Shown in pieces: positions 8,260 through 16,670 of a stretch of DNA of 64,000 bases. Source of the stretch: Xiheimicrobium sp052034585 (GTDB taxonomy: Bacteria; Myxococcota; Myxococcia; Myxococcales; Myxococcaceae); contig JBPOIJ010000139.1 of assembly GCA_052034585.1 (NCBI GenBank), forward strand, positions 1 to 64,000, given 5' to 3'. The translations under genes were made by a program, and so were the position numbers. The notes under the pieces are model-generated. The model ran no database searches. It was not told the origin of the DNA and saw only the letters and a program-made list of their open reading frames with translations. Position 1 is the first letter of the stretch. Each line of letters starts with the position of its first letter.

Positions 8260-9231
8260 TCAGCCCGGTCGCAGCGCAGGGGAAGGAGGCGCCTTTCGTT
8301 TCGACCCCTGCTTGGCCTTCTCGGCCCGCCGGGCGGCGAGCGCGGCCGTCACCAGCAGCACCAGCTTCTCGTCGGACAGGTGCTGCGGCTTGAAGAAGCC
8401 CAAGTCGTCCTGGAGTCGCTGAGAGAGGGTCGAGAAGAGGTGGAGCCGTGCCTCCATCCCCAGCTCTTCTCGACGCAAGGACGCGTTGAAGAGCACCGTC
8501 TCTTCTTCGGCCGACACCTTGGCGACGCGCGCGCGGAAGTCGGGGTCGGCGAGGAGCGCGGTGTCTCCCTCGGGGCGCGAGAGCGAGGCGGGGATCTTGA
8601 GGCGGCGTTCCCGAACCACGACGGTTCCGGCGAGCAGATCTCCGAGCCGTTGTTGCGAGCCGGTGAAGAGCGCCGCGAGCCCGCCCACCAGGTAGAAGCC
8701 CGGGAGCCGATCGACCGGACGCGCGAAGTTGCGCAAGAAGGCCTGCACCCAGGTGACTCGCACGCCGCTCTCCTGGATCACGCGGAGCCCGAACAGCTTC
8801 TTGCCGATCGTCTGCCCGCTCCAGATGCCCTCGAGGAAGATCGCGTAGCCCCAGTCGACGAGGAAATAGAGGATGAAGACGAGCGCGAAGCCGATCGACG
8901 GCGAGATGACGTTCATCGCCAGCCCGCCGAGGCCGAGGACGATGCCCGCCGCCATCGCCGCCATCGGCACGGTGAGGTTGCTGGTGTCCTCCTGCCGGCC
9001 GAACTTGCGGGTGAGGAAGACCGCGCCGGCGATCACGAAGAGCGCGAGCCCTGCATAGAGCGAGAAGAAGGGGAGCAGCACCACGGCGATCGACAAGAGC
9101 ACCGTGACGATGGTGTCGACGAGCCACGCGAGGAAGCGGGAGAGCATGCCCGCGAGCACGAAGTCGAACTCGACGTACTCGGGCGTGAGGACCGAGTGGC
9201 TCCCGTCGAGGTGCAGGCGATCGTCGGCCAT
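8260..9231 (-). CDS. RDD-family membrane protein
   Basis: 323 residues. An RDD domain spans about 25-205. The Arg of the first conserved position is in MLSRFLAWLVDTIV, the Asp pair lies near DWGYAIF, and the typical GQTIGKKLFGLRV follows. Four to six membrane helices are visible. The C-terminal 100 residues are charged and cytoplasmic (multiple Arg/Glu, Lys-rich end). RDD proteins are small inner-membrane proteins, some linked to transport; the function here is unknown. It is divergent from the SpoIIM-like gene. RDD, SpoIIM, DUF58, MoxR and DUF4129 genes are known to cluster in many bacteria, which supports one envelope-linked module. Confidence 0.88.
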   Translation of the reverse strand: MADDRLHLDGSHSVLTPEYVEFDFVLAGMLSRFLAWLVDTIVTVLLSIAVVLLPFFSLYAGLALFVIAGAVFLTRKFGRQEDTSNLTVPMAAMAAGIVLGLGGLAMNVISPSIGFALVFILYFLVDWGYAIFLEGIWSGQTIGKKLFGLRVIQESGVRVTWVQAFLRNFARPVDRLPGFYLVGGLAALFTGSQQRLGDLLAGTVVVRERRLKIPASLSRPEGDTALLADPDFRARVAKVSAEEETVLFNASLRREELGMEARLHLFSTLSQRLQDDLGFFKPQHLSDEKLVLLVTAALAARRAEKAKQGSKRKAPPSPALRPG

Positions 9232-9329
9232 TGGGCGGTCGAGTGTATTCGGTCATCGGCTGGTGCGCAGGCGCGAAGTCTCGTCTCGCCGAGCACGCGA
9301 GACGACCCACAACTGCGGGCGGGAAGAGT

Positions 9330-10331
9330 ATGCTCGTGCACGTGGAGCTCCCCGAGTTCATCGATCAGCGGCGGCCCAAGTGGGAGGCGCTCGAGCGGCT
9401 CCTCGATCGCGCCGAGCGCACCGGCCTCAAGTCGCTCTCCCTCGACGAGGCCCGTTCGCTCTCTCGCCTCTACCGCACGGCGTCCTCCGATCTCCTCTGG
9501 GTTCGAGCGAGGGCGGGGTCGATCGACGTCAGCGGGTACCTGAACGATCTCGTCGGCCGGGCCTACGCGGTCACCTACCCAGGCACCCGGATTCGCCCTC
9601 GCGACGTGCTGCGGTTCCTGACCCACGGCTTCCCCGAGCTCGTCCGCACCGAGCTGCGAATGATCGTCGCCTCCACCTTGATGTTCGTCGCCGGCGGAGG
9701 CTTCGGCTGGATCGGAATGATGTTCGACCCCGACGCGGCGCCGTACCTCGTGCCCGGCATGCACCAGAAGCTCGACCCCGACAAACGAGTGAAGGACGAA
9801 GCGAGCAACCAGGGAGCCGACGTCGGCGAGCAGGCGGCGTTCTCTGCGTTCCTCATGCGCAACAACATCGGCGTCGCCTTCTTCGCCTTCGCGCTGGGCC
9901 TCACCGCGGGCGTGGGCACGACGGTGTTGCTCTTCGGCAACGGCGTGCTGCTCGGCTCGCTCGCGTGGGTCTACACCGCGAAGGGGCACGCGGGCTGGTT
10001 CTGGGCGTGGATTCTCCCGCACGGCATTCCGGAGATCACCGCCATCTGTCTCGCGGGCGCCGCCGGGTTGGTGATCGCGCGCGGCCTGGTGGCCCCCCAG
10101 GGGCTCTCGCGCCGAGTCGCCTTGCGGCGTGAGTCGGTGACGGCCTTGAAGCTGGTGCTGGGCACGGTGGCGCTCTTCATCCTCGCGGGAATGATCGAGG
10201 GAACGATCTCGCAGATCCACCCGCCGCGCTTGCCGGTCTGGTTCAAGATCGGCTTTGCGCTGATCGTCGGAAGTGGCGTCTACGCCTACCTCCTCTCGGC
10301 CTTTCTCCGTCGCTCCGAGCGCGCTTCCTGA
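9330..10331 (+). CDS. Stage II sporulation protein M (SpoIIM) family membrane protein
   Basis: 333 residues from the ATG at 9330, preceded by a GGAAGAG Shine-Dalgarno. The N-terminal 90 residues are soluble and charged. Residues about 100-330 contain five or six membrane helices and the SpoIIM-type segment around HGIPEITAICLAGAAG. The Bacillus SpoIIM acts in engulfment with the SpoIID/P peptidoglycan machinery. Gram-negative homologues accompany RDD/DUF58/MoxR genes and have no settled role. Here it lies divergent from the RDD gene and convergent with the zinc-ribbon/DUF4190 gene, whose stop it nearly meets. Confidence 0.88.
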   Translation: MLVHVELPEFIDQRRPKWEALERLLDRAERTGLKSLSLDEARSLSRLYRTASSDLLWVRARAGSIDVSGYLNDLVGRAYAVTYPGTRIRPRDVLRFLTHGFPELVRTELRMIVASTLMFVAGGGFGWIGMMFDPDAAPYLVPGMHQKLDPDKRVKDEASNQGADVGEQAAFSAFLMRNNIGVAFFAFALGLTAGVGTTVLLFGNGVLLGSLAWVYTAKGHAGWFWAWILPHGIPEITAICLAGAAGLVIARGLVAPQGLSRRVALRRESVTALKLVLGTVALFILAGMIEGTISQIHPPRLPVWFKIGFALIVGSGVYAYLLSAFLRRSERAS

Positions 10332-10335
10332 ACGG

Positions 10336-10854
10336 TCAGTGCCTCTGCGCCATGCTGATCGCCACCCACACGGCGGACATCAGGCACGACAGGAAGCCGA
10401 CGGCGACCCCGCCGATCGCGAGCTCGCGACCCTTCTGCGTGCCACCGGAGGCGTTGATCTGAGAGATCGCCATGAAGCCGGTGACGATGCCGACGATCGA
10501 AGAGACGCCGCAGAGGCAGCCGAGCAGGCTCGAGACCAACGAGACGATGGCGAGGGTGTTGGTCTGGCCGGGCGCTCCGACGGCCGATGGCGGCTGCACG
10601 AAGACCCCGGGGGCGTTGGGTGTCCACACGTTGGGCGGCGGTTGCACGGGCGCAGGCGCCATCTGTGGAGGCGGCTGCACGGGCGCGGGTTGATCGAACG
10701 TCTGCACGGGCCGGCCACCGAAGCTCGGCTGTGGAGCGGGCGTCGCTCCGGCCTCGAAGGGCACTTCGTAGGAGGCCGTACAGGCCCGGCACGTCACCCG
10801 GCTGCCTGGGGTTCCTTCGTTGTCGGTTCCGCAGTTCGGGCAGAAGACCTTCAT
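10336..10854 (-). CDS. Zinc-ribbon plus DUF4190-type membrane protein
   Basis: 172 residues. An N-terminal zinc ribbon uses Cys5, Cys8, Cys22 and Cys25. A Pro/Gln/Ala-rich linker (about 35-90) follows, then two membrane helices at about 100-130 and 140-165 in a DUF4190-like layout (TNTLAIVSLVSSLLGCL and later GRELAIGGVAVGF). It is probably an inner-membrane protein with a cytoplasmic zinc ribbon. It is the last gene of the minus-strand DUF4129-DUF4350-MoxR-DUF58 operon, starting 14 bases after the DUF58 stop. Its function is not known. Confidence 0.8.
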   Translation of the reverse strand: MKVFCPNCGTDNEGTPGSRVTCRACTASYEVPFEAGATPAPQPSFGGRPVQTFDQPAPVQPPPQMAPAPVQPPPNVWTPNAPGVFVQPPSAVGAPGQTNTLAIVSLVSSLLGCLCGVSSIVGIVTGFMAISQINASGGTQKGRELAIGGVAVGFLSCLMSAVWVAISMAQRH

Positions 10855-10868
10855 CGTTGTCGTTTCCT

Positions 10869-12176
10869 TTAGAGCGCGCCTCGAGCCTTCACCTCGAGGT
10901 ACTTGTTCACCGCAGCCAGCGAGAGGGCGTCCGCCTCGACGTCGATCACCGTCACCCCATCTTGCCCCACCTTTCGCTTGGCGGCCTCACGTTCGAGCAG
11001 CAGCTCGGAGGCGACGGCGTGCTGGTAGGCGACCTCGGTGTCGGCCGGGGTCGTGCGCAGCAGCCGGTGCAGCGCCGCGTCCTTGATCGAGAGGCACACC
11101 GGGACGTGGCGCTTCGCGAGGCGGCGCATCGGGCCCACCATAGTGGCGGCCTGATCTTCGTCGAGGAAGTCGGTGAAGACGCAGAGCAGGCTGCGTCGCA
11201 GCAGTCGCACGTTCAGCTCACGGAAGAGCGCGAGGTAGTCGACGTAGGTGAGGTTGGGCTTCGACGAATAGAGCGCGTCGACGATCTTCCGGTACTGGTT
11301 GCGGCCCGAGGCCGGCGCGATGAAGGACTTGATGCCGTCGGCGAAGACGATCAGCCCAACCCGATCGCCGTTTCGAATGGCGACGAAGGCGAGGAAGAGG
11401 GCGGCGTTGACGGCGTGGTCGAGCTTCGAGAGCCCGTCGACGTGCGCGGCCATGCTGCGGCCGGCGTCGACTCCGATGAAGACGGTCTGCGAGCGCTCGG
11501 ACTCCATCACCCGGGTGACGGGCTTGCCGCGGCGAGCGCTGGCCTTCCAATCGACCTCCCGCACCGAGTCGCCCTGGGCATAGTCGCGCAGGCGAGCGAA
11601 CTCGGTGCCTCGCCCGTCACGGCGGAGCTGGCGCAGCCCCAGGTTGACGAAGTCGAGCGCCGCGTCAGACAGGAGCAACCGGCTCGCCCCGCGCATGTCC
11701 GGGTAGACGCTGACGGCGGTGCGCGCGGCGATCACCCGATCGTGCCACACCAGCCCCAGCGGCCCGCGCACGCGGAGGTTCAGATCGGCGAACTCGAAGC
11801 GCCCGCGGCCGGCCGGCTTGCAGCTGTACGGCAGGCGAATGCGGCTCTTCCCGGAGAGGGAGAAGGCGAGCACCTCGGGGGTGGCTGCGAACGTCTCGGG
11901 CGCGTCGTCCTTGAGCCGCAGCCGCAGGGTGCTCGAGCCCGAGTTGATCACGTCGAGGTGGACCTTGTTCTCCACGCCCACCTGGAACCGGTGCGGCAGC
12001 TCGCGCGACACCTTGACCGCTGCGCGCCGGGCGACGAGCCAGTCCATCGCGGTGAGGAGGAGCAGCGAGGCGTCGAGCAACACCACCAATGGCCACAAGC
12101 CACTGATGAAGCCGGCGGCGATGGTGGGGAGCGCCAAGAGGCAGATCGTCGCCCACAGGCGCGCAGAGGGGACCAC
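10869..12176 (-). CDS. DUF58 (vWA-like) protein
   Basis: 435 residues from a GTG start. Two N-terminal membrane helices (about 10-50) are followed by a beta-rich domain and the DUF58 signature around residues 195-240: GTEFARLRDYAQGD, then REVDWKASARRGK. A metal-binding-like VFIGVDAGRSM begins the vWA-like fold. DUF58 proteins pair with MoxR AAA+ ATPases, which are thought to act as chaperones for vWA partners. MoxR is encoded immediately upstream with a 3-base gap, so the pair is likely translated together. The cellular target is unknown; envelope integrity or metal-centre insertion have been proposed for the family. Confidence 0.92.
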   Translation of the reverse strand: MVPSARLWATICLLALPTIAAGFISGLWPLVVLLDASLLLLTAMDWLVARRAAVKVSRELPHRFQVGVENKVHLDVINSGSSTLRLRLKDDAPETFAATPEVLAFSLSGKSRIRLPYSCKPAGRGRFEFADLNLRVRGPLGLVWHDRVIAARTAVSVYPDMRGASRLLLSDAALDFVNLGLRQLRRDGRGTEFARLRDYAQGDSVREVDWKASARRGKPVTRVMESERSQTVFIGVDAGRSMAAHVDGLSKLDHAVNAALFLAFVAIRNGDRVGLIVFADGIKSFIAPASGRNQYRKIVDALYSSKPNLTYVDYLALFRELNVRLLRRSLLCVFTDFLDEDQAATMVGPMRRLAKRHVPVCLSIKDAALHRLLRTTPADTEVAYQHAVASELLLEREAAKRKVGQDGVTVIDVEADALSLAAVNKYLEVKARGAL

Positions 12177-12179
12177 GCG

Positions 12180-13193
12180 TTACCTCGGGACCTCGACGGA
12201 GTTGACGACTTCTTTCAACACCTCGCCAGGCGTCGCGCCGTCGAGCTCGGCGTCGGGCGAGAGCAGGAGGCGATGCTTGAGCACGGGGCCGGCGAGCGAG
12301 CGCACGTCGTCGGGGGTGACGAACGATCGGCCACGGATCGCGGCGAGGGCCTTCGAGGCGAGGAGCAGGTGCACCGCCGCGCGAGGACCGGCGCCGAGCC
12401 GAATGCGCGGGCTCGAGCGGGTCGCGCCGACGAGCTTGCGCACGTACGAGAGCACGGGCGCTTCGATGGCGACCTGCTTCATCGACTCGCGGGTCGCGAG
12501 CAGCTGCTCCTGGGTGATCGCTGGCTGCACGCCCGCGCGCGAGAGATCGCCGGCATCGAAGCCGCGGTGCACCGACTGGAGGATCGCCTCTTCTTCGGTC
12601 TCGCTCGGGTAGCCGACGTCGATCTTGAAGAGGAAGCGATCGAGCTGGGCTTCGGGCAGGGGGTAGGTGCCTTCGGATTCGACCGGGTTCTGGGTCGCGA
12701 AGACGGTGAAGATCGGCGAGAGCTGGGTGTTCCGGCCTTCGAGGGAGACGCTTCGTTCCTGCATCGCCTCGAGCAACGCAGACTGGGTCTTCGCCGGCGC
12801 GCGGTTGATCTCGTCGGCGAGCAAGAGGTCGGTGAAGATCGGGCCCTTCACCAACACGAAGCTCTGCGACTTCAGATCGAACACACTCGTGCCGAGGATG
12901 TCGGCCGGCATCAGATCGGGCGTGAACTGAATTCGCTTGAACTCCGCCGACACGCTCTTGGCGAGCGCGCGCGCCATCAGGGTCTTCGCGACGCCAGGCA
13001 CGCCCTCGAGCAGCACGTGGCCTCCGGTGATCAACCCGACGAGCATCAGCTCGAGCGCCTCGTCCTGGCCCACCACGGCCTTGCGGATCTCGGCGAGGGC
13101 CGCTTCGCGGACGTGATGGGCGACGTTGACCGCGTGCGAGGTCGGCGGCGGCGCGAGGGGAGGCGGGGCGATGGGACCACCAGTGGGCGTCAT
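12180..13193 (-). CDS. MoxR-family AAA+ ATPase
   Basis: 337 residues. Walker A is at 64-71 (GVPGVAKT), Walker B at about 122-128 (DLLLADE) followed by INRAP, and sensor 1 lies in FATQNPVE. The C-terminal lid domain carries the MoxR-type arginine and YVRKLV segment. The first 25 residues are Pro/Gly-rich. MoxR ATPases are cytoplasmic chaperone-like enzymes that remodel vWA-domain partners. The start overlaps the DUF4350 stop by ATGA and the DUF58 gene follows, so this is one operon with tight coupling. Confidence 0.95.
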   Translation of the reverse strand: MTPTGGPIAPPPLAPPPTSHAVNVAHHVREAALAEIRKAVVGQDEALELMLVGLITGGHVLLEGVPGVAKTLMARALAKSVSAEFKRIQFTPDLMPADILGTSVFDLKSQSFVLVKGPIFTDLLLADEINRAPAKTQSALLEAMQERSVSLEGRNTQLSPIFTVFATQNPVESEGTYPLPEAQLDRFLFKIDVGYPSETEEEAILQSVHRGFDAGDLSRAGVQPAITQEQLLATRESMKQVAIEAPVLSYVRKLVGATRSSPRIRLGAGPRAAVHLLLASKALAAIRGRSFVTPDDVRSLAGPVLKHRLLLSPDAELDGATPGEVLKEVVNSVEVPR

Positions 13194-14485
13194 GGAGATG
13201 CGGCCTTTCGTCGGGGGACTTCGAGCTTCATACGTGCCAGCGCAGCGAGACGGGCGACGTTCTCGACGGCGGCGTCACTGTTCGCGTGGGTCGCGGCCCG
13301 GGTGACGTCGAGGAGCGCAGCGGCGAGATCCTTCCGGCCTCGGGCGTCGAGGGCGCTCGAGATCTCCGTCGGCTCCGCCCGCGCGGGCAGCCCGGCGGCG
13401 CGGGCGAGCTGGGCGGCGAGCTCCTTGGTGATCGCGCTCGCGGCGTGGGCGTGGTGCTTGCCCTCGCGGTACAGCCGGCTCGTGGCGAAGAGGGCGTCGG
13501 TCGCGCCGATGCGATTCGAGTCGGGTGGCGGGCGGGGGCGTCCGAAGCGCTTGAGGGAGGCGGCCCAGAGCATCACCCCGAGGAGCAGCTGGCCGGCGGC
13601 GAACTGGAGGCCGTAGCGCGCGGCGAACTCGGCGATCGAGCGATCGCCAGTGAAGCCATGGTGGAACTCGTCGAACGACATCGGCCCGTCGCGGGTGAGC
13701 GCCTTCGCCAGCGCGCGCCAGAAGAGGGCGTTGTCGGCGCGGCCGAGCGCGGAGTTCATCGCGAGCTCCGGTGCGCCGATGATGATCATTCGGCCCTGGC
13801 CGTACGGTACCAGCCCCACCACCACCTGCTCGGCGCCTTCGTCGACCGCGAGGGCCACTGCGCCAGGCGGGAGATCGAGCCACACCCGCACCCGGGCCTC
13901 GAGCCGCTCGACGCCCACGGTGAAGCGCGAGGGCTGCGCGGGCACCAACGTCGTGATCTCCTTCCGGTGCTCGGCGCGCTCCAGGTAGACGTCGACGGCG
14001 GAGAGCAGCTCGTTCTCGTCCTTGTCCCACGGCGCGTAGACGAGGGTGCCGCCGTTGCGCACGTGCTCGAGCAGCTTCTTGGTCTCGTCGGGCAAGATCG
14101 GCGGGCTGCGAAAGGCGTTGAGCCCACGCTCGCGGAACTCTTCCTTCTCCTCGTCGGTCAGCTCCTCGTCGTCGAACAACGAGGAGCCCCCGTCGGCCTT
14201 GCCCGGGTTGGTGCTCTTGCGATCTTCCTCGTCGCGGAAGTTGGCGCCGAGGAGGACGAGGGTGGTGTCGCGATCGATGACCTCGAAGTTCTGTTGCCAG
14301 CGATCGACGGGCAGGCCCGCTTCCTGGAGGAGGAGGAAGACGCCGCGCGCCCCGCTTGGTTCGGAGCGGTAGGTCGAGAGCCGATCGGCGAAGGCGCCAC
14401 GCTTCGCGCCGCCCATCACGAAGGAGCCGAACGCGCCAAGCACGAGGAGCCCCGAGATCATCAGCAGGGGAAAACGATCACGCAC
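13190..14485 (-). CDS. DUF4350-domain membrane protein
   Basis: 431 residues from a GTG start. An N-terminal membrane helix (residues 5-25, LLMISGLLVLGAFGSFVM) is followed by a DUF4350-like domain, with the SGARGVFLLLQEAGLPV and later GGTLVYAPW segments. A second membrane helix lies near residue 300 (FAAGQLLLGVMLWAASL). The C-terminal domain is soluble and helical. DUF4350 is a conserved companion of MoxR/DUF58/DUF4129 loci, with a GATase-like fold suggested but no known reaction. It overlaps the DUF4129 stop by 8 bases and the MoxR start by 4. Confidence 0.85.
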   Translation of the reverse strand: MRDRFPLLMISGLLVLGAFGSFVMGGAKRGAFADRLSTYRSEPSGARGVFLLLQEAGLPVDRWQQNFEVIDRDTTLVLLGANFRDEEDRKSTNPGKADGGSSLFDDEELTDEEKEEFRERGLNAFRSPPILPDETKKLLEHVRNGGTLVYAPWDKDENELLSAVDVYLERAEHRKEITTLVPAQPSRFTVGVERLEARVRVWLDLPPGAVALAVDEGAEQVVVGLVPYGQGRMIIIGAPELAMNSALGRADNALFWRALAKALTRDGPMSFDEFHHGFTGDRSIAEFAARYGLQFAAGQLLLGVMLWAASLKRFGRPRPPPDSNRIGATDALFATSRLYREGKHHAHAASAITKELAAQLARAAGLPARAEPTEISSALDARGRKDLAAALLDVTRAATHANSDAAVENVARLAALARMKLEVPRRKAASP

Positions 14486-16325
14486 TGGCGGGCGCCTCCT
14501 CTCGGGTGACGAGGAGCGGCTGCACGATGCTGCGGAAGGCCCGGTAGGCGAGCTCGGTCGCGTCGAGGTTGCCGTACCAGACGAAGTCGAAGCGGCGGGT
14601 CAGATCGCGAAACGCGTGCTTGGCGTCGCCAGAGCCCTTGAAGCCGAAGAGGTAGTCCCAGTTCGACTTGGTCGGGTCGTAGTCGATGGCGCCGGCGCGA
14701 TGGAGGTGGGAGAGCAGGGCGAGGTAGAGGTGTCGCATCGCCTCGCGGTAGTCGCCCTTCGCTGCGAGCTCGTCGGCCAGGCCGGCCCAGGTCTCGGGGC
14801 GCTTCGAGAGCGCGCTCATCGGGTCGCTCACCAGCCCCGACTCGGCGATCGCCGACGTCTCCCCCTCGGCGTCGGCGTCGCTCGACTTGCGCCGCAGCTG
14901 GAGGAGGAGGAACACGAGGAGGCCGACGAGGGCGATCACGATCACCACCATCACCACGTTCGCTCCAGCCATCTCTCCGCCGAAGGTCGGGGCCTTGATC
15001 GGCTCGCGCTCGTCGCGATCGAGCAGCCACTCGAAGAAGCGCTTGAGCAGCTTGCCGACCCAGTCCCAGAAGGCGCTCGGCTCGTCGTCCTTGGGAGCCT
15101 CCGGTTCCTCGGCCTTCTTGTCGGGCGTGGCCTGGAACTCGGGGCGCGCGAGGATCTGCTGCGCGTCGGTGCGGGCGCGCTCGGCGGCGGTGGCGCTCTC
15201 CAGCGCGCGGGCGGCCCGCAGCTCCTTGAGGCCTTCTCGAAGATCGTCCTCGGCGGCGTCGCAGTCTTGATCGTCGTAGGCGCGCCGCTCGACCCGGCTG
15301 ATGAAGCGGGAGAGGGCCGAGTGATCACGCTCGGGAACGCCCTCGAGCGCCTCGAGTTGTTCGCGCTTCACCCGGCCTGCCATCTCGCACTCGTCGACCA
15401 ATCGCTCGACCCGCTGGCGCAGCGCAGACGGCTCCACCGACGCCTGGGCGTGCGCTGGGCTGGCGAGGCCGAGGAGCACCGCCGCGAGCAGCCCGGCGAC
15501 TGGGAGCACGGGCGCCTTGGGCTTCTTGCGTCGCGGCAGCTGCTCCACCTGGGCGATCAGATCGAGGCCCTCCTGACGAACTCGGCCATCGATCAAGAGG
15601 AGCACGCCCGCCGCCGCTCTCACCGGCTCGAGCAAGGAGAACGCGACGACGAAGAGGGTCGCCAGCCAGGTGCCGTTGTCGAGCGAGGTGAAGCGCGCGA
15701 CGAAGTTCAGATCGAGGGCGAGCAGCTGCTGCCCGAGCAGAATCGCGAACGCCGTCATCGCGTGGAGGTTGATGAAGAGCACGAGCTGGATCGAGTTGCA
15801 CCAGCGCAGGAAAGGCGCGGTGTACCGGGCCGCCCCGAGCAGCCGAGAGGTCGTTCCGTACAGCCCGAGCGCGCTGCCCTCTCCCCGCATCGCCCCTGCG
15901 AAGATCGCCTGATGCGCGCCCACCAGGAACACCCCGATGCCGAAGGTGAGGAAGAGGATCATCGCGTCGACGAGCAGTTGAATCGCGCCTGCGACGATCA
16001 AGCTCGGGGCGCGTTTCAGCGCGGCGACGAGGCTCCCCGAGGCCGTCGGTTCGACCTGCGCGAGGATCTGCTGCTCGAGGAAGTGGCTGGCCGCTCCCTG
16101 TGAGATGCAGCGCAGCACCCAGGCGAAGGTGAGCAAGGCGACGGGCACCAGCAGCGGTCGGCCGCGCGTGATCGCCTCGGCGGTGGTGAAGAACGCGTAG
16201 ACCAGCACCGCCGCGGCCGGGAGGGTCAGCACCCAGAGCCCCGAAGAGCCGGCAGCCGCCCGGAGCGCGGCGTCGTACAAGGCCAGGGTCGTGCGGGGCC
16301 TGAGCTGGAGCGCGTCGACGGCCAT
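14478..16325 (-). CDS. DUF4129-domain multi-pass membrane protein
   Basis: 615 residues. The N-terminal half (about 30-290) has five or six hydrophobic helices. A short Sec-like hydrophobic stretch ends in PAHA near residue 295 and begins a periplasmic helical domain rich in Arg/Glu. One more membrane helix lies at about 455-475 (VVMVVIVIALVGLLVFLLLQL). The C-terminal cytoplasmic DUF4129 domain includes MRHLYLALLSHLHRAG and DLTRRFDFVWYG. DUF4129 is typically found C-terminally in transglutaminase-like or membrane proteins next to DUF58/MoxR. It heads the minus-strand block after the B-box protein, separated by 3 bases. Confidence 0.85.
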   Translation of the reverse strand: MAVDALQLRPRTTLALYDAALRAAAGSSGLWVLTLPAAAVLVYAFFTTAEAITRGRPLLVPVALLTFAWVLRCISQGAASHFLEQQILAQVEPTASGSLVAALKRAPSLIVAGAIQLLVDAMILFLTFGIGVFLVGAHQAIFAGAMRGEGSALGLYGTTSRLLGAARYTAPFLRWCNSIQLVLFINLHAMTAFAILLGQQLLALDLNFVARFTSLDNGTWLATLFVVAFSLLEPVRAAAGVLLLIDGRVRQEGLDLIAQVEQLPRRKKPKAPVLPVAGLLAAVLLGLASPAHAQASVEPSALRQRVERLVDECEMAGRVKREQLEALEGVPERDHSALSRFISRVERRAYDDQDCDAAEDDLREGLKELRAARALESATAAERARTDAQQILARPEFQATPDKKAEEPEAPKDDEPSAFWDWVGKLLKRFFEWLLDRDEREPIKAPTFGGEMAGANVVMVVIVIALVGLLVFLLLQLRRKSSDADAEGETSAIAESGLVSDPMSALSKRPETWAGLADELAAKGDYREAMRHLYLALLSHLHRAGAIDYDPTKSNWDYLFGFKGSGDAKHAFRDLTRRFDFVWYGNLDATELAYRAFRSIVQPLLVTREEAPASA

Positions 16326-16328
16326 CGG

Positions 16329-16598
16329 CTAGCTCGCGAGCAACTTCGCCACACCGTAGAGGGTCCCGAACACCGCCAACACCGCCACCGCCGCGAGGAA
16401 GAGCGTGCCGAACGACCAGTCCTTTCGAGCGACGAGCTGACGCGCCTTCGCGAGCCGTTTTCCGAGGCAGGTGGCGCAGCGGTTGATGCCCTCGAACTGG
16501 GTCGTGCACTCGACGCAGATCACGTTGCGGCACTCGACGCAGATGCCGAGTCCGGCGCGATCGGGGTGGTAGTGACACCGGCCAGAACCGAGGGTCAT
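16329..16598 (-). CDS. Small B-box-like zinc-finger membrane protein
   Basis: 89 residues from the ATG at 16598; an in-frame GTG at 16634 would add 12 residues but has no good ribosome site. The N-terminal part has a B-box-like zinc-binding pattern (CHYHPD, CVEC, CVEC, CATC), and a single membrane helix lies near the C-terminus (SFGTLFLAAVAVLAVFGTLYGV). Such proteins are frequent in myxobacteria, with no defined role. It is the first gene of the DUF4129-to-zinc-ribbon operon, ending 3 bases before DUF4129. Confidence 0.75.
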   Translation of the reverse strand: MTLGSGRCHYHPDRAGLGICVECRNVICVECTTQFEGINRCATCLGKRLAKARQLVARKDWSFGTLFLAAVAVLAVFGTLYGVAKLLAS

Positions 16599-16670
16599 CT
16601 CTCGAGAGTCTAGGGTGCTTGGGCCGTCGAGCACACGGGTTTCGCGTGCTCCAGGCGTTCGGCGAGGCCG

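Noticed and set aside
6512..9361. A 949-codon minus-strand frame spanning the TPR lipoprotein, the barrel-like gene and the RDD gene
   Set aside because: Translation is Arg/Pro/Ala-rich and out of frame with three well-supported genes; it has no domain signal.
10587..13616. A 1009-codon plus-strand frame across the DUF58/MoxR operon
   Set aside because: It is antisense to recognisable DUF58 and MoxR domains and shows only charged low-complexity sequence.
16629..16651. Hairpin (GAGCACACG ... CGCGTGCTC) after the rho stop
   Set aside because: The stem contains a mismatch and lacks a T-tract on the minus strand, so it does not qualify as an intrinsic terminator.
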